Assembly: GCA_048013815.1 (NCBI GenBank)
Contig: CM106586.1
Span: forward strand, 18,910,001 to 18,974,000
Length of the DNA stretch: 64,000 nt
Direction: 5' to 3'
From: Setoptus koraiensis
Taxonomy: Eukaryota > Arthropoda
Position numbers and translations under genes: made by a program. Positions 11,471 through 23,949 of the stretch are shown here, piece after piece. Below the pieces are notes generated by a model. The model ran no database searches. It was not told the origin of the DNA and saw nothing but the letters and a program-made list of their open reading frames with translations. The stretch's first letter is position 1. Every line of letters begins with the position of its first letter.

Positions 11471-12689
11471 CGATTCACAATTGTCAATGGGCCCCCCGCA
11501 CTGGCAGTTGTCAATGCGATCGACAAGTGTCAGCTGATTAACCTGACACTGTCAGGCCGACAGTGGCCCGATCAGCTGACTCTGACAGTTGCTGGTCGGC
11601 CTGTGTGTGTGTGTGTTGTCGCCTGCACAAAACAATGATTTGCGCGTTTTGTTTATGGGCGCCCGCCGACAACGTTGTGAGTGGCATAATTAGCGAGCCG
11701 GTGGCCTCATGAAATCGCTGCTTGCCGTCGTGTCGGTTGTTGGCGCTGTTGTTGGCGTGGTTGTTGGCGCTGGCGTCGCGCTAATTGTTGGCTCAAATAT
11801 GCATGAACGCTTTGTATTCATTTTATGATACAGCATAGGAATACCAATTGCCAGAGTCGGGGCTCTCGAAACTTTGAGCGCTTATTTAGCATAAATCTAG
11901 CTGCAGTCTTATCAGCATAAATCTGCTGCTGCTGCCTGTGTGTAAATACCTGTGCGCTGGCTGTGTCGCCAATTGACTTTGCTGCGACAACTGTCGGCAT
12001 CGCTGGCCGTTGTTATTATTTGTGTAAACTTGAAACTGCAAATAACTGCAAATAACTCATTTGTTTGCGTTTGCCAGCCGGGGCTTGGTCTGTATGCATG
12101 CGTGACATGAGAATATTAGCTGTGTGACAAACAAATGAATATGCAATATGCAACGACGATGATGTAACATAATTAACATTAGCGATACAGTGTGCGCATT
12201 CAACAATGCCCGCCATTGTATAACAATGTGAATGTGAATGTGTGCGGTATAAATACATACATAATGCGCCGGAGCAGCTCATTAGCATTGCCAGTTACAC
12301 AATATAGTTGCTATGACAATTATCGGCAGATATGTATCGCCTAATGAGCGGACTCATCGCTCTGGCCGGCCCATCGTGCGCACTAATTATGACGGCCACT
12401 CGTTGTCTGTTGTTGCGCCGCTGATGTCATTGTGTCGTCGCTGGCGAGCCAACTGTCACTGTCGGGCCAACTGTCACCGTCGGGCCCGCTGTCGCTGGCC
12501 ACTGGCGAGCCGGGCGACCCGACAGCAGCACTTGGCGGCATTTTGCAGCATTTGCACGCCACTCAACGAGCGAGACTGTGATTTAAATGCGCAGCAACAA
12601 CGAACAGCAACTTTATTATCAGTAATTAATATTCAAATAGCGTGTGCAAAACAATCGGCCAGCGGAACAGATGTCGGCTAGCGATGGGT

Positions 12690-12690
12690 G

Positions 12691-12719
<29 letters not shown>
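12690..12719. repeat. (CA)n microsatellite
   Basis: About 24 bp of pure CA followed by CGCACACG. It belongs to a group of (CA)n runs of very similar length in the flanks. Confidence 0.9.
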
Positions 12720-12721
<2 letters not shown>

Positions 12722-13472
12722 CGGGCCGGCATTAATTAGCTGCATGCTGCTGGTGGCGGCCGATTTGTCGCCATTGTGCGGGTCGCCGTCAGAGCCCGTA
12801 GCCGGCCCGCTTGCCCGCCAGATCATATCTCGATATATGATGTGACGGACAAGCGGTGATGCCCGCTGGCTGGCATGGGCGCACTTGACGATATCCGGCG
12901 CGTCGATGATGTCCGCCGCCGCCGACGACGATATCCGCCGATGACGGATTCAAAGCAGCCAAATTGATTGCCGCCTGTTGTTGTGTCGACGGCACCGATA
13001 GTAACGATACTAACGATACTAACGATAGTAACGATAGGAAGTGACGATAGTAAAAGTTGTGCTCTTTGTGTTTGACATGGTCGTCGTCGTCTCTTGTTAT
13101 CGACGACTGTTGACTCGTTGCCAGTTCAGTGCAACTGGGCAACTGTCGTTGTTAACACTCTGCTGAACTTGTCCATAACAATTAACAACAAAAAAGAGAT
13201 TGCACTTGTCGCTGTCGTGTTGTTGTTGTTGTTGTTGTTGTCACCTGAGCAGGTTGCTGTTGAGCAACAGAGACACAAACAATGAGCCAATGGCCAATGA
13301 GTCGCCTTTGTCACGCTCATTCACAGATCCGTCATTAAACGGCATTGTCGTTGTCTTGTCACTTCCGGCGCGATGCTTATCGCTTATCAGCGATGCCAAT
13401 TGTAATATTCCTCATCCTCATCATCAGCATCAGCATTTTAATGCCCGCTAATGCCGACTAGTCTCAATGAAT

Positions 13473-13532
13473 ACAACACAACACAACACAACACAAGACA
13501 ACACAACACAAGACAACACAACGCGACACAAG
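13473..13532. repeat. 5-bp CAACA array
   Basis: Tandem ACACA/ACAAG units with a higher-order step in which every few units carry AAGAC. The open frame here is a repeat product. Confidence 0.8.
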
Positions 13533-13765
13533 AGAGCGATTCGAGAGCAAATCAATGCGATTGCGTCATTGTCATTATACAACAATTGTTGTCGCCGCTG
13601 TCGCTGTCATATTATGTCGCTGTCATATTATGTCGCTGTTGTTGTTGCCCACGACAACCACTGGCGCTGCCCTCACTGCGCTGATAGTTGATGGCTGATG
13701 GAGAAAACAATTGTGTCAAACGTCGTTAGTCGGCGCTATTAATTAGATGGTGATGAGTGGACGCC

Positions 13766-13807
13766 ACATATCAGCTGATGATCATCGGCTCTCATCAGCT
13801 GATATGT
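13766..13807. repeat. Perfect 16-bp hairpin, 10-nt loop
   Basis: ACATATCAGCTGATGA at 13766-13781 and its exact complement at 13792-13807 flank TCATCGGCTC. Each arm contains TCAGCTGA, itself a palindrome and an E-box-like site. Confidence 0.92.
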
Positions 13808-13970
13808 GTCGTTGCAACAATTAATTGCCATTCCGTTTATGCCCAATGATGGCGCAATTGTGACAGATCTGCCTGTGACAGGACGGCGCAAGCTCTCTCG
13901 AGCTTGTCGACACAACCAGTCGATTTGTTTGTCACGGGATGATGCGCCCAATGTTTTATTTTTTATTTTT

Positions 13971-14025
13971 GTGCCGTCGCTACATTGTGCCGTCGCTACA
14001 TTGTGCAGTCGCTACATTGTGCCGG
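13971..14025. repeat. 16-bp tandem array
   Basis: Three units of GTGCCGTCGCTACATT, the third with one change, followed by a partial GTGCCGG. Confidence 0.9.
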
Positions 14026-14342
14026 CACAATATTGTGCCTGTCAGCCTGGCGGTCAGTTGGCCGACGGTCAGTGTCGCTGGCACGCAGCTGACACAATTG
14101 TCAATTTGACAGAAACTGCGACGCACAGTGCTGTACTACTGTGCCACAAATCTCGAGTGCACAGCTCTGACCTCACCTGAGACTGCCAGACTGACGGGCA
14201 GCGCGATGCAAAGTGACGCAGCACATTGGCCTCACCAGGTGAACCAGTGTCCGTGGTTGTGACAGTTGCGCGAGCGGCACAGAAACGGAGCTGACCGCGG
14301 CACAGATGAGCGCTCACAACATCCACGCGAGAATACATTTAT

Positions 14343-14458
14343 GAATATACAAATGAATATACGAGTGAATATGCGCGTGAATATACGCGTGAATATACGA
14401 GTGAATATGCGCGTGAATATACGCGTGAATATACGCGTGAATATACGCGTGAATATAG
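14343..14458. repeat. 12-bp minisatellite
   Basis: About ten units of GAATATACGCGT and close variants. The period is a multiple of three, so a frame reading repeats of Asn-Ile-Arg-Val stays open. There is no sign that it is a gene. Confidence 0.92.
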
Positions 14459-14550
14459 GTCGCTCGCTAATAATAATGGCAATGCGAAATTAGTTGCATG
14501 TCCGGTCGCTTAGATTGCATCAGCGTTTTGATGAGATTTAATTGCAGCAA

Positions 14551-14573
14551 ACACACACACACACACACACACA
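14551..14573. repeat. (CA)n microsatellite
   Basis: Pure CA run of 23 bp. Confidence 0.9.
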
Positions 14574-15337
14574 GTGAGCGCATCAACAGCGCAAACGGAA
14601 GTGACGCGCGCGTTTTATAGGCACGTGTTTCTCGTTTCGTTTGCTGGCGATGATTTGCAACTGTGCCGCTGCTGATATCGGCACAGATATCGTGCGCTCG
14701 ATGGACAATGTCATCGGAGTATTATCATTATTATTATTATAAAACGAGCGAGCTGAGCTTATCTGGAGCCGTCAATCTGACAGGAGGCAGCTCTCACGTT
14801 GCATGGGCTCACCGTTTGGCGACCGTTATAAGTGGACGTCACTTACATTATGCTGACTTTTGCCCGTTGATCGACTCCCTGACAAATTGATATGATCGCT
14901 GACATGGAAAGTAGAGAGTGGATATTGCATTGAACTGATGATAAACAGGCACAATCAACAGGTGACTGCGATTTAACAAAACGATAACAACACTCTATTT
15001 GATGTGCGTTTATCTGGTCGATTCATCTCGTCGCAGGGCTGTTGTGACTCACAAGTTGTGACATGAATTGTCGGGCTCATCTCGGCACACTGTGGCACGG
15101 TCAGTGGCCTCTCAATCGTTTGGCAAATGGTGCTGATTGTGACGAGACGACATTAATTGACATTGCTGCTTTGCGCACAAAACCTCAATAAAACCAATTG
15201 AAAATGTCGCTGACCTTTGCATTGTGCCCGTGCCGTTGGCATCAATTAATCAACGCAATCACTAATTGCTCGTCTCATAATTAATATTGGTCGCTCGCAT
15301 GCGCTTGCGACAAATCATTCAAATTGAGCCAACCTGT

Positions 15338-15376
15338 GCCAATCGTTTACTGCGCTGCGGACAGTAAACGATTGGC
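15338..15376. repeat. Perfect 15-bp hairpin, 9-nt loop
   Basis: GCCAATCGTTTACTG at 15338-15352 and its exact complement at 15362-15376 flank CGCTGCGGA. It has the same size class as the hairpins at 8608 and 13766. Confidence 0.92.
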
Positions 15377-16194
15377 CTGAATGTGGCCAATAGTGGACAT
15401 GTCAATATTCAATTCAGCGCATTATCTATATTCATCTTCATTAATGGTGCTCGCTCTCGAACAAACCAAAACATATATTGATATTTAAATTGAATATAAT
15501 AAATCTCAACGGATGTACATGAGCACTGTCGACGACGATATAATATCGGCCATATCGCACACTCGCCATCGACGGCTCCATGACTTATCGACCATAAGTG
15601 AGCCCTCGATGAGTGTGTATGAGTTTGTCGACTGGCCCACTGGCTCGCGCTGGATGTGACGACATTGCGGCGGCATGTTGCTGGCCGAATCATAGCGACT
15701 CGCCACCGACCAACGGGCAGCCGAAGCCACCGAGCAGCGCCAAAGGTGTGCGAGCCGGCGCGTCACAATTTGGCCGATTTTGGCCGATTTTGGCGATCGA
15801 CTGTGTGACTTTTTTTGTCAGCAATCCGTTGCAGTGATCAGCGAATTGGAGCGGCCGCAATGCATCGATCGGAGACGCAATTAATTTGCTGTCGACGCTG
15901 ACAACAGCGAGCGACCGGCCACAAATGACAAACGACCAACAACAAATGGCAAACACGCGAACAACACAAGAACAAATTCAAATTTTGTCTCTGACTCATT
16001 ACGGAATTTAGTCTCATAATTTGCGAGGTGTCGCTGCCAATCAATGGGCAGCCCTCGACGAACGACCGCCCACCTCTAATGATAGGTGCTGCACACGAAT
16101 ATTGTAATCATCTTCTCATGTTTTGCTCGCAAGCTGCTTATTTGTATCACTGGCCTGTTTGTGTCACTTGAATGGGCCTGCATCGTCCGCTGGT

Positions 16195-16305
16195 GCGAAT
16201 CTGCGAACCTTCGAATCTGCGAATCTGCGAATTTTCGAATTTTCAAATTTTCGAATCTTCGAATTTGCGAATTTTCGGATCTGCGATTCGGCGATTCGGC
16301 GACTG
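16195..16305. repeat. 8-bp array (CGAATYTK)
   Basis: Roughly thirteen 8-bp units built on CGAATCTG or CGAATTTT, drifting towards CGATTCGG at the right end. Confidence 0.85.
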
Positions 16306-18274
16306 GCCGAACCGGCCGCTCGACACCTAAGAGCGAAATGGGAAACGCCAATCTGAATGCGGTGTCGTTAACCTCGCGCCGCACTCAGACGCAAGCATTG
16401 TCGCATGAAACAATATGGTCACTCCGAAGCTATTGCGGGCTTCTCATTCAAATCGCACTTATGCCGCCTGTGCCGTCCGTCGCCGTCCGTCGGGCCGGCA
16501 GCGGCGGCGGCCCGCACAATAGCGGTCGCCGGCGCTTGAATAAATCAAATCGCACAAATCGGTTGATGCCGGCCCATTGGAGCGCACACACTCAGACTTG
16601 TCCAAATGGGCGCAGGGTCGCACTGCGACATTCGAAGCCGCCAGGTGAGTTCGAAACAGCACAGGTAGCCGGCGGGTTGTGCGGCAGATTCGGGCCGCTG
16701 TCATGCGAGCCGACCAGTGGAAGCTGCCACAAACCAATGGAACCAATGGAACCAATGGAAATTCTCACACACTGACAACGACGGGCAGCGACTTTGTTTG
16801 TCGCCACCCGCCAACTTGCGCCCGCCAGCGGCATGCAATTTGTTTGTTGCGTCACAAATTTAAATTGTTAATGTGTTGTCGATGTCGTCGCTGCTGTCGC
16901 TGCTGCCGATGTCGCTGTTGTCGATGTCGCGGTTGCCGCTGTTGTCGGCGCTGCCGCCGAGGCAACTCTTTTGAGTGAACTCGCTCGCTGCGCCGGCCGC
17001 TCGCACGAATGACCAATCGCCAATTGCCGGCCAACCAATGACCAATCGGCGAGCAGTGGCCGAGCAATTGGAGCGAGGTGGCCGCCAATTGGTTCACACA
17101 ATTACGTTAGCGTCTATGTTAATTTGCCAGTTGAGCGACAATTTATCGGCAAACTCGCTCAGTCATGATTGCCACTCACTTTGCCGGCCACTCTGGCCAG
17201 CTGACCACAGGCGCACAGGTGAGCATGCTAAGGCGCTTGTAAGTGGCCATGAATAAATCACACGCAAATGGCGCCAAATTGGCCAAATCGCCTTGGCGAA
17301 GTGAAGTTGCGTAAGTGAATTGCGAGCTTGTTGTGACTGGTGAGTAGTGTGGCAAGCGCCCTCTTGTGAACGCTCGCTGCACCATTGGCGACAACGGTGG
17401 CCTATCTGTCAGAGATAATCTGCGTTACGTAACCACTGCAACAACACATTGCAATGATACATTGTGCAAAATGATAATTTGCCGTCTCGGACGAGCCCGA
17501 CACACCGACGGGACGAGCGGCCAAAAGTCGCCCCGCTGTCCGCGCCTTCTGACCATACAAAACCTGCGACTGGATGAAACGTTTCGCGTCGGATTGAATC
17601 CGCACCGGACCGATCTCGCACTGGATTCACTTCGCGCTGAATTGATCTCGCACTGGACGATCTCGGATCGGTCGAAGCGGCCGGGGCACCGGCGGTGTAC
17701 CCGGCAGGGTATGCGCATGCATTGCCCGCTTGTGCGCTCTATGAGGGTCCATTGATATTTGTGCAAAATGTGTTCTCATTAGCACAAGCGCTCATTGGAT
17801 CTGGTGGGCCAACCGGGGAGGCGAGTTTGCACACGCCAGAGCGATTGAGGGATTGGAAAATTGATCATTTCGAGGGGAATGGCTCTGGCAACTGTTGTGG
17901 CCGCTTTGAATACGACCGGAGCGGCCGCTGTCGACTTTTTCGGCCGCCAGGCCGGCCATCAACAATTAATCCCTTGTGCCTTGCGCTGCCAGCCCGGCGC
18001 ACAATCCAGTGCGAACGCCGACGATCAGCACGACGAGCGTCTCGAGATTCGAGATTCAAAATTCGAACGATTCGAAACGATTCGAACGATTCGAAACGAT
18101 CCCCTCCGACCATTCGTTGGCTGCCAATTGCGAGTGCGCTGTGTCAGGTGTTGCAACGCTCAGGTGTCGGACGGCGCGCATCGGGCAAAAGGAGCCCGCA
18201 TCATTTGAATTTAAAATATTTATCTTGGTATATGTTTGTGTGATCTCGTTCACATCTTCGCTCACAATGCTCAA

Positions 18275-18349
18275 TTGTCGGATTCTCGATTGTCGGATTC
18301 TCGATTGTCGGACTCTCGATCGTCGGACTCTCGCTTGTCGGACTGCCAA
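18275..18349. repeat. 15-bp tandem array, five units
   Basis: Five phased copies of TTGTCGGATTCTCGA, diverging progressively from left to right. Confidence 0.92.
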
Positions 18350-18433
18350 TTGTTGGCTTGTATTCGCACATTGTCAGTCACACAAGAGATGTGATAGTGA
18401 GCCGCCTGTGATACTAGCATCATGCGAGCGTAA

Positions 18434-18481
18434 CAGCCAATTCTGGAGCTGGCCTCAGATTCTGTGAGCCAGAATTGGCTG
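18434..18481. repeat. Perfect 13-bp hairpin, 22-nt loop
   Basis: CAGCCAATTCTGG at 18434-18446 and its exact complement at 18469-18481. The sequence CAGCCAATTCT reappears at about 18698, a possible dispersed copy of one arm. Confidence 0.85.
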
Positions 18482-18825
18482 GCGAGAACGGGCGGCGGCG
18501 GCGAGAACGGGCGGCGGCGGCGAGAACGCGATTGATAATTCTTGTTGCGCGCCGTCATTCAAATGATTATGATCAATGACGCACCAACATGGACCCATGG
18601 TCATTCATCAAAACGTCAGGCATGCAAGCCGGCGTTTGCATGATAATTCATTTGCATGATTTGCATATTGATTAGACGAACATTGGTTGTTATTACAGCC
18701 AATTCTCGCCGTTTTGTGTGATGCCAACGACGGCGCGCTTCATTCTCGGCACCGTGTCAGACAACATTATACATATCATGCCCTGTGAAGTTGTCGGTGT
18801 CGGTCACTGCATAATGATAATTTCA

Positions 18826-18976
18826 ATAATTGTAACAATTGCAACAATTGCAATAATTCTAATAATTGTGATAATTGTGATAATTGTGATAGTTGTGATA
18901 GTTGCGATAGTTGCGATAGTTGCGATAGTTGCGATAGTTGCGATAGTTGCGATAGTTGCGATAGTTGCGATAGCTG
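18826..18976. repeat. 9-bp minisatellite (GTTGCGATA)
   Basis: About fifteen units. The left part is AATTGTGAT/AATTGCAAC-like; the right part is eight or nine near-identical GTTGCGATA copies. The period of nine keeps frames open on both strands. Confidence 0.92.
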
Positions 18977-19196
18977 TAACAATGGTTGTTAATTTTAATA
19001 ATTTGATAAAATTTCAATAATTGCATAATAATCACACTGATTAGTCGCATTGATCATTTTCCGCCCACATGATGGCAATTGGCGGCGATTGCCGATGCCA
19101 TGATTGATCACTGGCCAGCTAGCTGCTCATGAGCCGCTCACTCGCGCTGCGCTGCTCATGTGCGTCTAATGAGTAAAAACTTTTCACAACTCAAAA

Positions 19197-19270
19197 GTCA
19201 ACAGCAACTATCAATGTCAGCTGTTCGCTGTCAAGCAACAGCTGACATGAGTTGATAGTTGATTTTTGAC
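19197..19270. ncRNA. MicroRNA-precursor-like hairpin
   Basis: A 74-nt imperfect hairpin. The 3'-side arm 19237-19270 pairs with 19197-19225. A terminal 12-bp perfect stem (ATGTCAGCTGTT) is followed by a 4-nt bulge, a 9-bp stem (CAACTATCA), a small internal loop and a 5-bp base, closed by an 11-nt loop. The arm length and bulge pattern are like those of a Drosha/Dicer substrate. Expression is unknown, and a plain inverted repeat is the alternative. Confidence 0.3.
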
Positions 19271-19527
19271 ACAGTCGACAGCTCGACAGGCTCGCCTACC
19301 TGGCGCTTCCATCAGCTGTGCGTGTCCTATAGCATGTCATCATCGTCATCAGCATCATCATCATCGTCACCGTCACCTTGTGCCCTGCATTACATAATAT
19401 ATATATATATAATATAGATGGCAAGATGTTGTTGTTGTGATCAGTTATAGGGCACACTGGTATTGCATCATCGCTTGTTGTTGACTTTTCGCTGACACAT
19501 GTGCCAGCGCATTCAACATACAACTGG

Positions 19528-19559
19528 TTAACAAGTGGCACTAATTCGCCACTTGTTAA
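19528..19559. repeat. Perfect 12-bp hairpin, 8-nt loop
   Basis: TTAACAAGTGGC at 19528-19539 and its complement at 19548-19559 flank ACTAATTC. Weaker pairing continues outward. Confidence 0.88.
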
Positions 19560-19632
19560 GTCAACCAATTCTGATCTGACTCACAACTCTGTCAGTTGGC
19601 TTGCGATTGTGACAAACCGAGGACGCATTCGA

Positions 19633-19714
19633 ACAACAGCTCGAACAACAGCAACAACAACGGCAACAACAGCAACAGCAGCGACAACAGCAACAACAAC
19701 AACAGCGACAACGA
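19633..19714. repeat. CAA/CAG triplet run
   Basis: Imperfect CAA and CAG triplets. One frame reads Thr-rich and another Gln-rich; neither is bounded by credible coding sequence. Confidence 0.8.
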
Positions 19715-20460
19715 CGTCTGATATTAATTATATGGACTAGTCAGATGAGATAGTCGATATGGCTTATAAAGCTCTCTCACAGCTTGTTATCCGTGTGTGT
19801 TTACAGGTAGCAAATTAATCACCTGATGAATTGTCGCCTTGGCTTGTGTGTTGCGTCTGGGCAGCATTAGAATTGATTTGATTCATCTGAGTTTTGTCGA
19901 TACCGTGCGACGAGTCCCATAAGCGACCAATTGCGACACAAATAACAAAGAGAGACGGAGCTTAATTAGATACAGAACAGTGGCAATTTGACAGTGAAAA
20001 AAGCCACTAAACAGTGTCTAGGTGAATAGTTTCGGTAGCGACACCTTTTTATTATTGAGTTTATTATTGAGTTTATTACTGAGTGTGTGTGTTGATGTTG
20101 ATGTGATCAATAATGAGATAGACACCATTATTATTATTTTGTGTGTGCGCTCTGAAATCATTCAAGTAAGAATTTTATTTTACTTTATTTTATTTTATTT
20201 TATCTTTTGCCCGACTGTTGCCACTAAATGTCGTCGTTTTATTGTTATTGTTCGCAGCCACAACAACAACACAATTGCTGCTGTTGCCGACACAACAACA
20301 TTGGGCTGGCAATTGGTGTCTTAGTGTAGCCGAGTTGCTATGAAATTCCAAGTGAAATTGTTTGGCCAATGCGAATGCATTGATTGCGAACTGATTCGAT
20401 TCCAGTTGGCCACTGTTAGCTGCTCTCGTCTCTCTGTCTCTGTCTGATAATTGGCCGCCG

Positions 20461-20505
20461 ATAACGCCGACAACGCCGACAACGCCGACAACGCCGACAA
20501 CGCGG
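20461..20505. repeat. 9-bp array (ACGCCGACA)
   Basis: About five near-identical units. Confidence 0.9.
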
Positions 20506-21445
20506 ATAGAGAGCAGCAACATTTGCGGTCTTGCCAATTGGATCAGCGCTATTAATCATTGCGTCTCTTAGTTGCGAGTAGCTGCTGGCTAGAGGACTGG
20601 CGTTTGCTGCAAACGTAAGAATAGGGCTAATGCGCTCGCATCGGCCCTATCGGCCAGCGTCGGTAATGAAAGAAGCGCAATTAATTAGCTGATTGGGGCG
20701 AGCCAGTGGCGATAAATTAGCCTGTAGCATCACGATTAGCCAAGTGGAACCAGCGGCTGTTGCTCGTTAGTTGTTGTCACTGTTGTTAGTGTCCATTGTT
20801 CGGCCACTACTAGTGACCAGCGCTGGACAGGGCACATTTGCGCTTCATTTGATTTCTTTTTTGACTAGCTCTCTCTCTCGGCGAGCTAGAGAAGCACTTG
20901 TTATTTCATTACTCAAGCGACTCTATATCGTCGTACATGTGTCGTCCTCTTATATCTGGTCGTGTGTGCGACCATCAATCGATGATGACGTTATTACGTC
21001 ATTCTCGTTGGTATGTCACTATAAACAAACCACATCACCAATCAAATAGAGCTCTATTTGCTGTCGAAATGGCGCAAGTTGCAAGCTGCGAGCTGCGAGC
21101 GGCCATAAGCTGACTGGGCCAGCATTGAATAGCATTGAATTGTTGTTGTTGAATTGTTCAGTCAGCCAGTGAGCATGATGATTACGTTAATTACGTCATT
21201 ATTGGCTGCCATTGTCATGGCATAAAGACAGTGTGTCGAGCAAATTTACGGAGCACATCATAATGGTCGTCGTCGTCAATAAATAGATGAAAACCGCCAC
21301 AAGTCCATACTTGCGACACTGGCTTCTCTGGCGCACTTTTCTCACCGCCTTGCCGATGCTGCCGGTCATCGGATCGCCGTAGTCGGCCAACAATTTGTAT
21401 CGACAAACAAGCAAACAACTAATCCAATGGCCCATTGAACGGCCA

Positions 21446-21467
21446 ACACACACACACACACACACAA
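21446..21467. repeat. (CA)n microsatellite
   Basis: Pure CA run of 22 bp. Confidence 0.9.
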
Positions 21468-21906
21468 ATAACTAAAATAACACAAATAATGGGATCACAT
21501 CTCGGCCGAAAACACAAAATCAGATCAAATCAAATGACCAATTACTGACGGTCATTATGGCCAATCAATTACATAATATAATAATATCTGCCTGCTCCAA
21601 TGGTCGCCGCTCGCCACTCGCTCCACTACTCTAAATACACAATGCGCAACCAATAATAAGACAATTGCAACAATAATCAAAGTCAGTCAAATATATGATG
21701 TACACTAATGAACATTGCCTATGTATCTATCTATCTATATACGCCATGCCATGTTTTATGCAGCTCACCCAAGCCAAACGCCACCATCCGCAGCGCCATC
21801 TAGCCGAGCGACCCCAATACAAATGTGGTGACCATGTTTACTGTGTCACATTTAACTTGTGTTATTTATCTCCACTGCACTCGCTCTAGGCCGAAATGGG
21901 GGGCCC

Positions 21907-21942
21907 CAATGGAGATAATTCACTCAACAATTATCTCCATTG
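21907..21942. repeat. Perfect 14-bp hairpin, 8-nt loop
   Basis: CAATGGAGATAATT at 21907-21920 and its exact complement at 21929-21942 flank CACTCAAC. It has the same architecture as the other short perfect hairpins. Confidence 0.92.
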
Positions 21943-22430
21943 TAAGCCCACACAAATAAGCACTCAGTTGAAAATATTCGCATGTATGATTCGCATGCAA
22001 TGCGTCAACAAACGGTCTGGTGTTGGGGGGCCAAATTGGAGCGCCGTCTGACGACGGCACCAGCAAGCTGCTGGGGTGATGTGCAACGCAAATTGCAGGC
22101 GCAACCTGGCGACAAGTGCATACGTTCCCCCGTCCATCCAATGAGCCCTGATTTGATGACCGGAAGTGGGTGCCTTGTGGACTTTGGGAGAGTGTGTTTG
22201 TGCGTGAGTGTCTGAGAGTCGATTGTGTGTTGATTGTTGAAGGGATTGAAACGCGTGCTAATTGAGTGTCACGGTCTATTTATCACAGTGATATTATGCA
22301 CTAGACACAATGTGTATAGCCTGAGTGATGCATGAAATTAATGGAACGGACACACAAACAAACTGACAACAACAATTGGGTGAAAATTGCCAAGCGATGA
22401 CCAGGCGATAATGCCTGCATGATGATGATG

Positions 22431-22469
22431 ACGCAATGACGCAATGACGCAATGACGCAATGACGCAAA
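22431..22469. repeat. 8-bp array (ATGACGCA)
   Basis: Five near-identical 8-bp units. Confidence 0.88.
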
Positions 22470-22531
22470 GATGCAGTTGCAGTGATGCAACCCCATGCTA
22501 TGACGCAACCGACCGCTGATGACGATGACGA

Positions 22532-22611
22532 GGCCAGTGACGATGGTGAGGCCAGTGACGATGGTGAGGCCAGCGACGATGGTGAGGCCAGTGACGATGG
22601 TGAGGCCAGTG
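22532..22611. repeat. 18-bp array (GGCCAGTGACGATGGTGA)
   Basis: About four and a half copies of the 18-bp unit with one substitution. It follows the ATGACGCA array after about 60 bp and shares the GTGACGATG-type word. Confidence 0.92.
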
Positions 22612-23925
22612 CGACCATGTGAAACATATCGAGTGCCCATTTAACTACCTGTGCGAGAGCACTTATTTGTGTGGCACTACTACTTAATGATGTTGTTTGT
22701 TGACGTTGTTGCCATTACGACTGTTTGATTTAGCGGCGCCGTTCAACTATTTATAACCTATTTATAAATAGAGTCCATGATAAATAATGGCGATTTGATA
22801 AATAATAATGGCCAGCCAACGGCACCAGACAGCGGACGGCGGACGGCGTAAACAGATCGCATTTACAAATCGCCTCATGACAGCGCCCATGACGATGACG
22901 TGCCGCGCGATTGTCGTGTCCACAACAAACAACAATTATTACGTACATATAACTTTGTGAGTGAGTGATGACAACAATCACCAATGACAAATTCCAATCC
23001 AATGCCATTACATCATCAACAAACAAAGCAACACACACTGGACACGCTAATAATTTAGTCTGGCTACCTGGTTAATGTTGTCGTTGTTGTCGTTGCTGTC
23101 GTCGCTGTTGTTGTTGTTGGCGAGTGTCTGAGAGTGGAAAGTGTTTGAATGAAAACGAGTTATTCGCATGTGCATCTCTACATCAAATACCGTTACAATT
23201 AAACTGTTACTGGCCGCGTTCATGCTGCACTGGCCACCATCGGCAGCTCTCAATGATGCAACGGTGCATTGATTGCGTTATAAGGGCGCTTCTGAGAAAC
23301 AGTTATACAACAAGCATGCAGTTGCATAACACTTTTCACTCTCGCTGGCTCGCTCGTGCTGCCACAATTGTCACCCGTGCAATTGTATTATGCAACACAC
23401 TATTATTGATATGAATAACGCAACACTGCTGCCGCTGGTCATTATAGGATGTAGTCAGCTCTCGCTGCTGCCAATAATATCGTGCCCATCAAATTGAATC
23501 GCCGACAAATCAAACTGTCTCTCCTAAATAGTTACACAATAGTTGTAACTATTACAACACACACACGACAATAATAATGACTCGCGCAGTAGCGTGTTAC
23601 GTAATTACGCGCGACTTGTGCGCGCGTGCCATTATAATTACCCCATCCAAAATCACGCCATTCCGCCGACTCGTGTCACGGCAACAAACTGCAAACTGCA
23701 AACTGCAATTGCACTGTCTGTTTGGTATTGAATTTCTTGCCAGTTGCCGGTTGCCAGTTGTTTCCACAGTTAATTTCCAGTTATGTCTGACCGGCGAGCA
23801 CAGCGCCACCAATTGGGCGCCATTCATCATTTGCCTAGCCACAGTCAACATTGTTGTTGCCGGTTGTGGTGGCCCCGCCACCAGGTGGCAACAGACGATT
23901 GCAGTTGGCGCCCACACACAAGCAA

Positions 23926-23949
23926 GCCGGCCCCAAATTTGGGGCCGGC
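23926..23949. repeat. 24-bp perfect palindrome
   Basis: GCCGGCCCCAAA followed directly by its own reverse complement, with no loop. It is the longest uninterrupted loop-free palindrome I found in the window. Confidence 0.95.

Larger units (their letters stand above)
9600..16100. other. Non-coding block C
   Basis: No gene is recognised. Contents: a nine-unit 10-bp array, a 24-bp array, a 16-bp palindrome at 11130-11145 (TAATTGGTACCAATTA), a (CA)n run, a CAACA array, a 16-bp array, a 12-bp array, and two perfect hairpins at 13766-13807 and 15338-15376. A TATAAATA word stands at about 12247 with no coding frame after it. Confidence 0.6.
16100..20600. other. Non-coding block D, dense in 8-15 bp arrays
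   Basis: No gene is recognised. The block has arrays of period 8 (16195), 15 (18275), 9 (18826 and 20461), imperfect GTC/GCT triplets at 16873-16962, CAA/CAG triplets at 19633-19714, and three hairpins (18434, 19197, 19528). Two CAGGTGAG words (16642, 17216) resemble splice donors but follow no convincing exon. Confidence 0.6.

Noticed and set aside
14266-14493. Frame with Asn-Ile-Arg-Val repeats
   Set aside because: A product of the 12-bp array at 14343-14458.
18718-19020. Hydrophobic Ile/Val/Ala repeat frame resembling membrane helices
   Set aside because: It is the 9-bp GTTGCGATA array; the opposite strand reads Leu-Ser-Gln repeats of equal length.
22010-22215. Codon-like stretch on the + strand
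   Set aside because: The composition is plausible, but there is no start, clear splice pair or recognisable residues, so it was not called.
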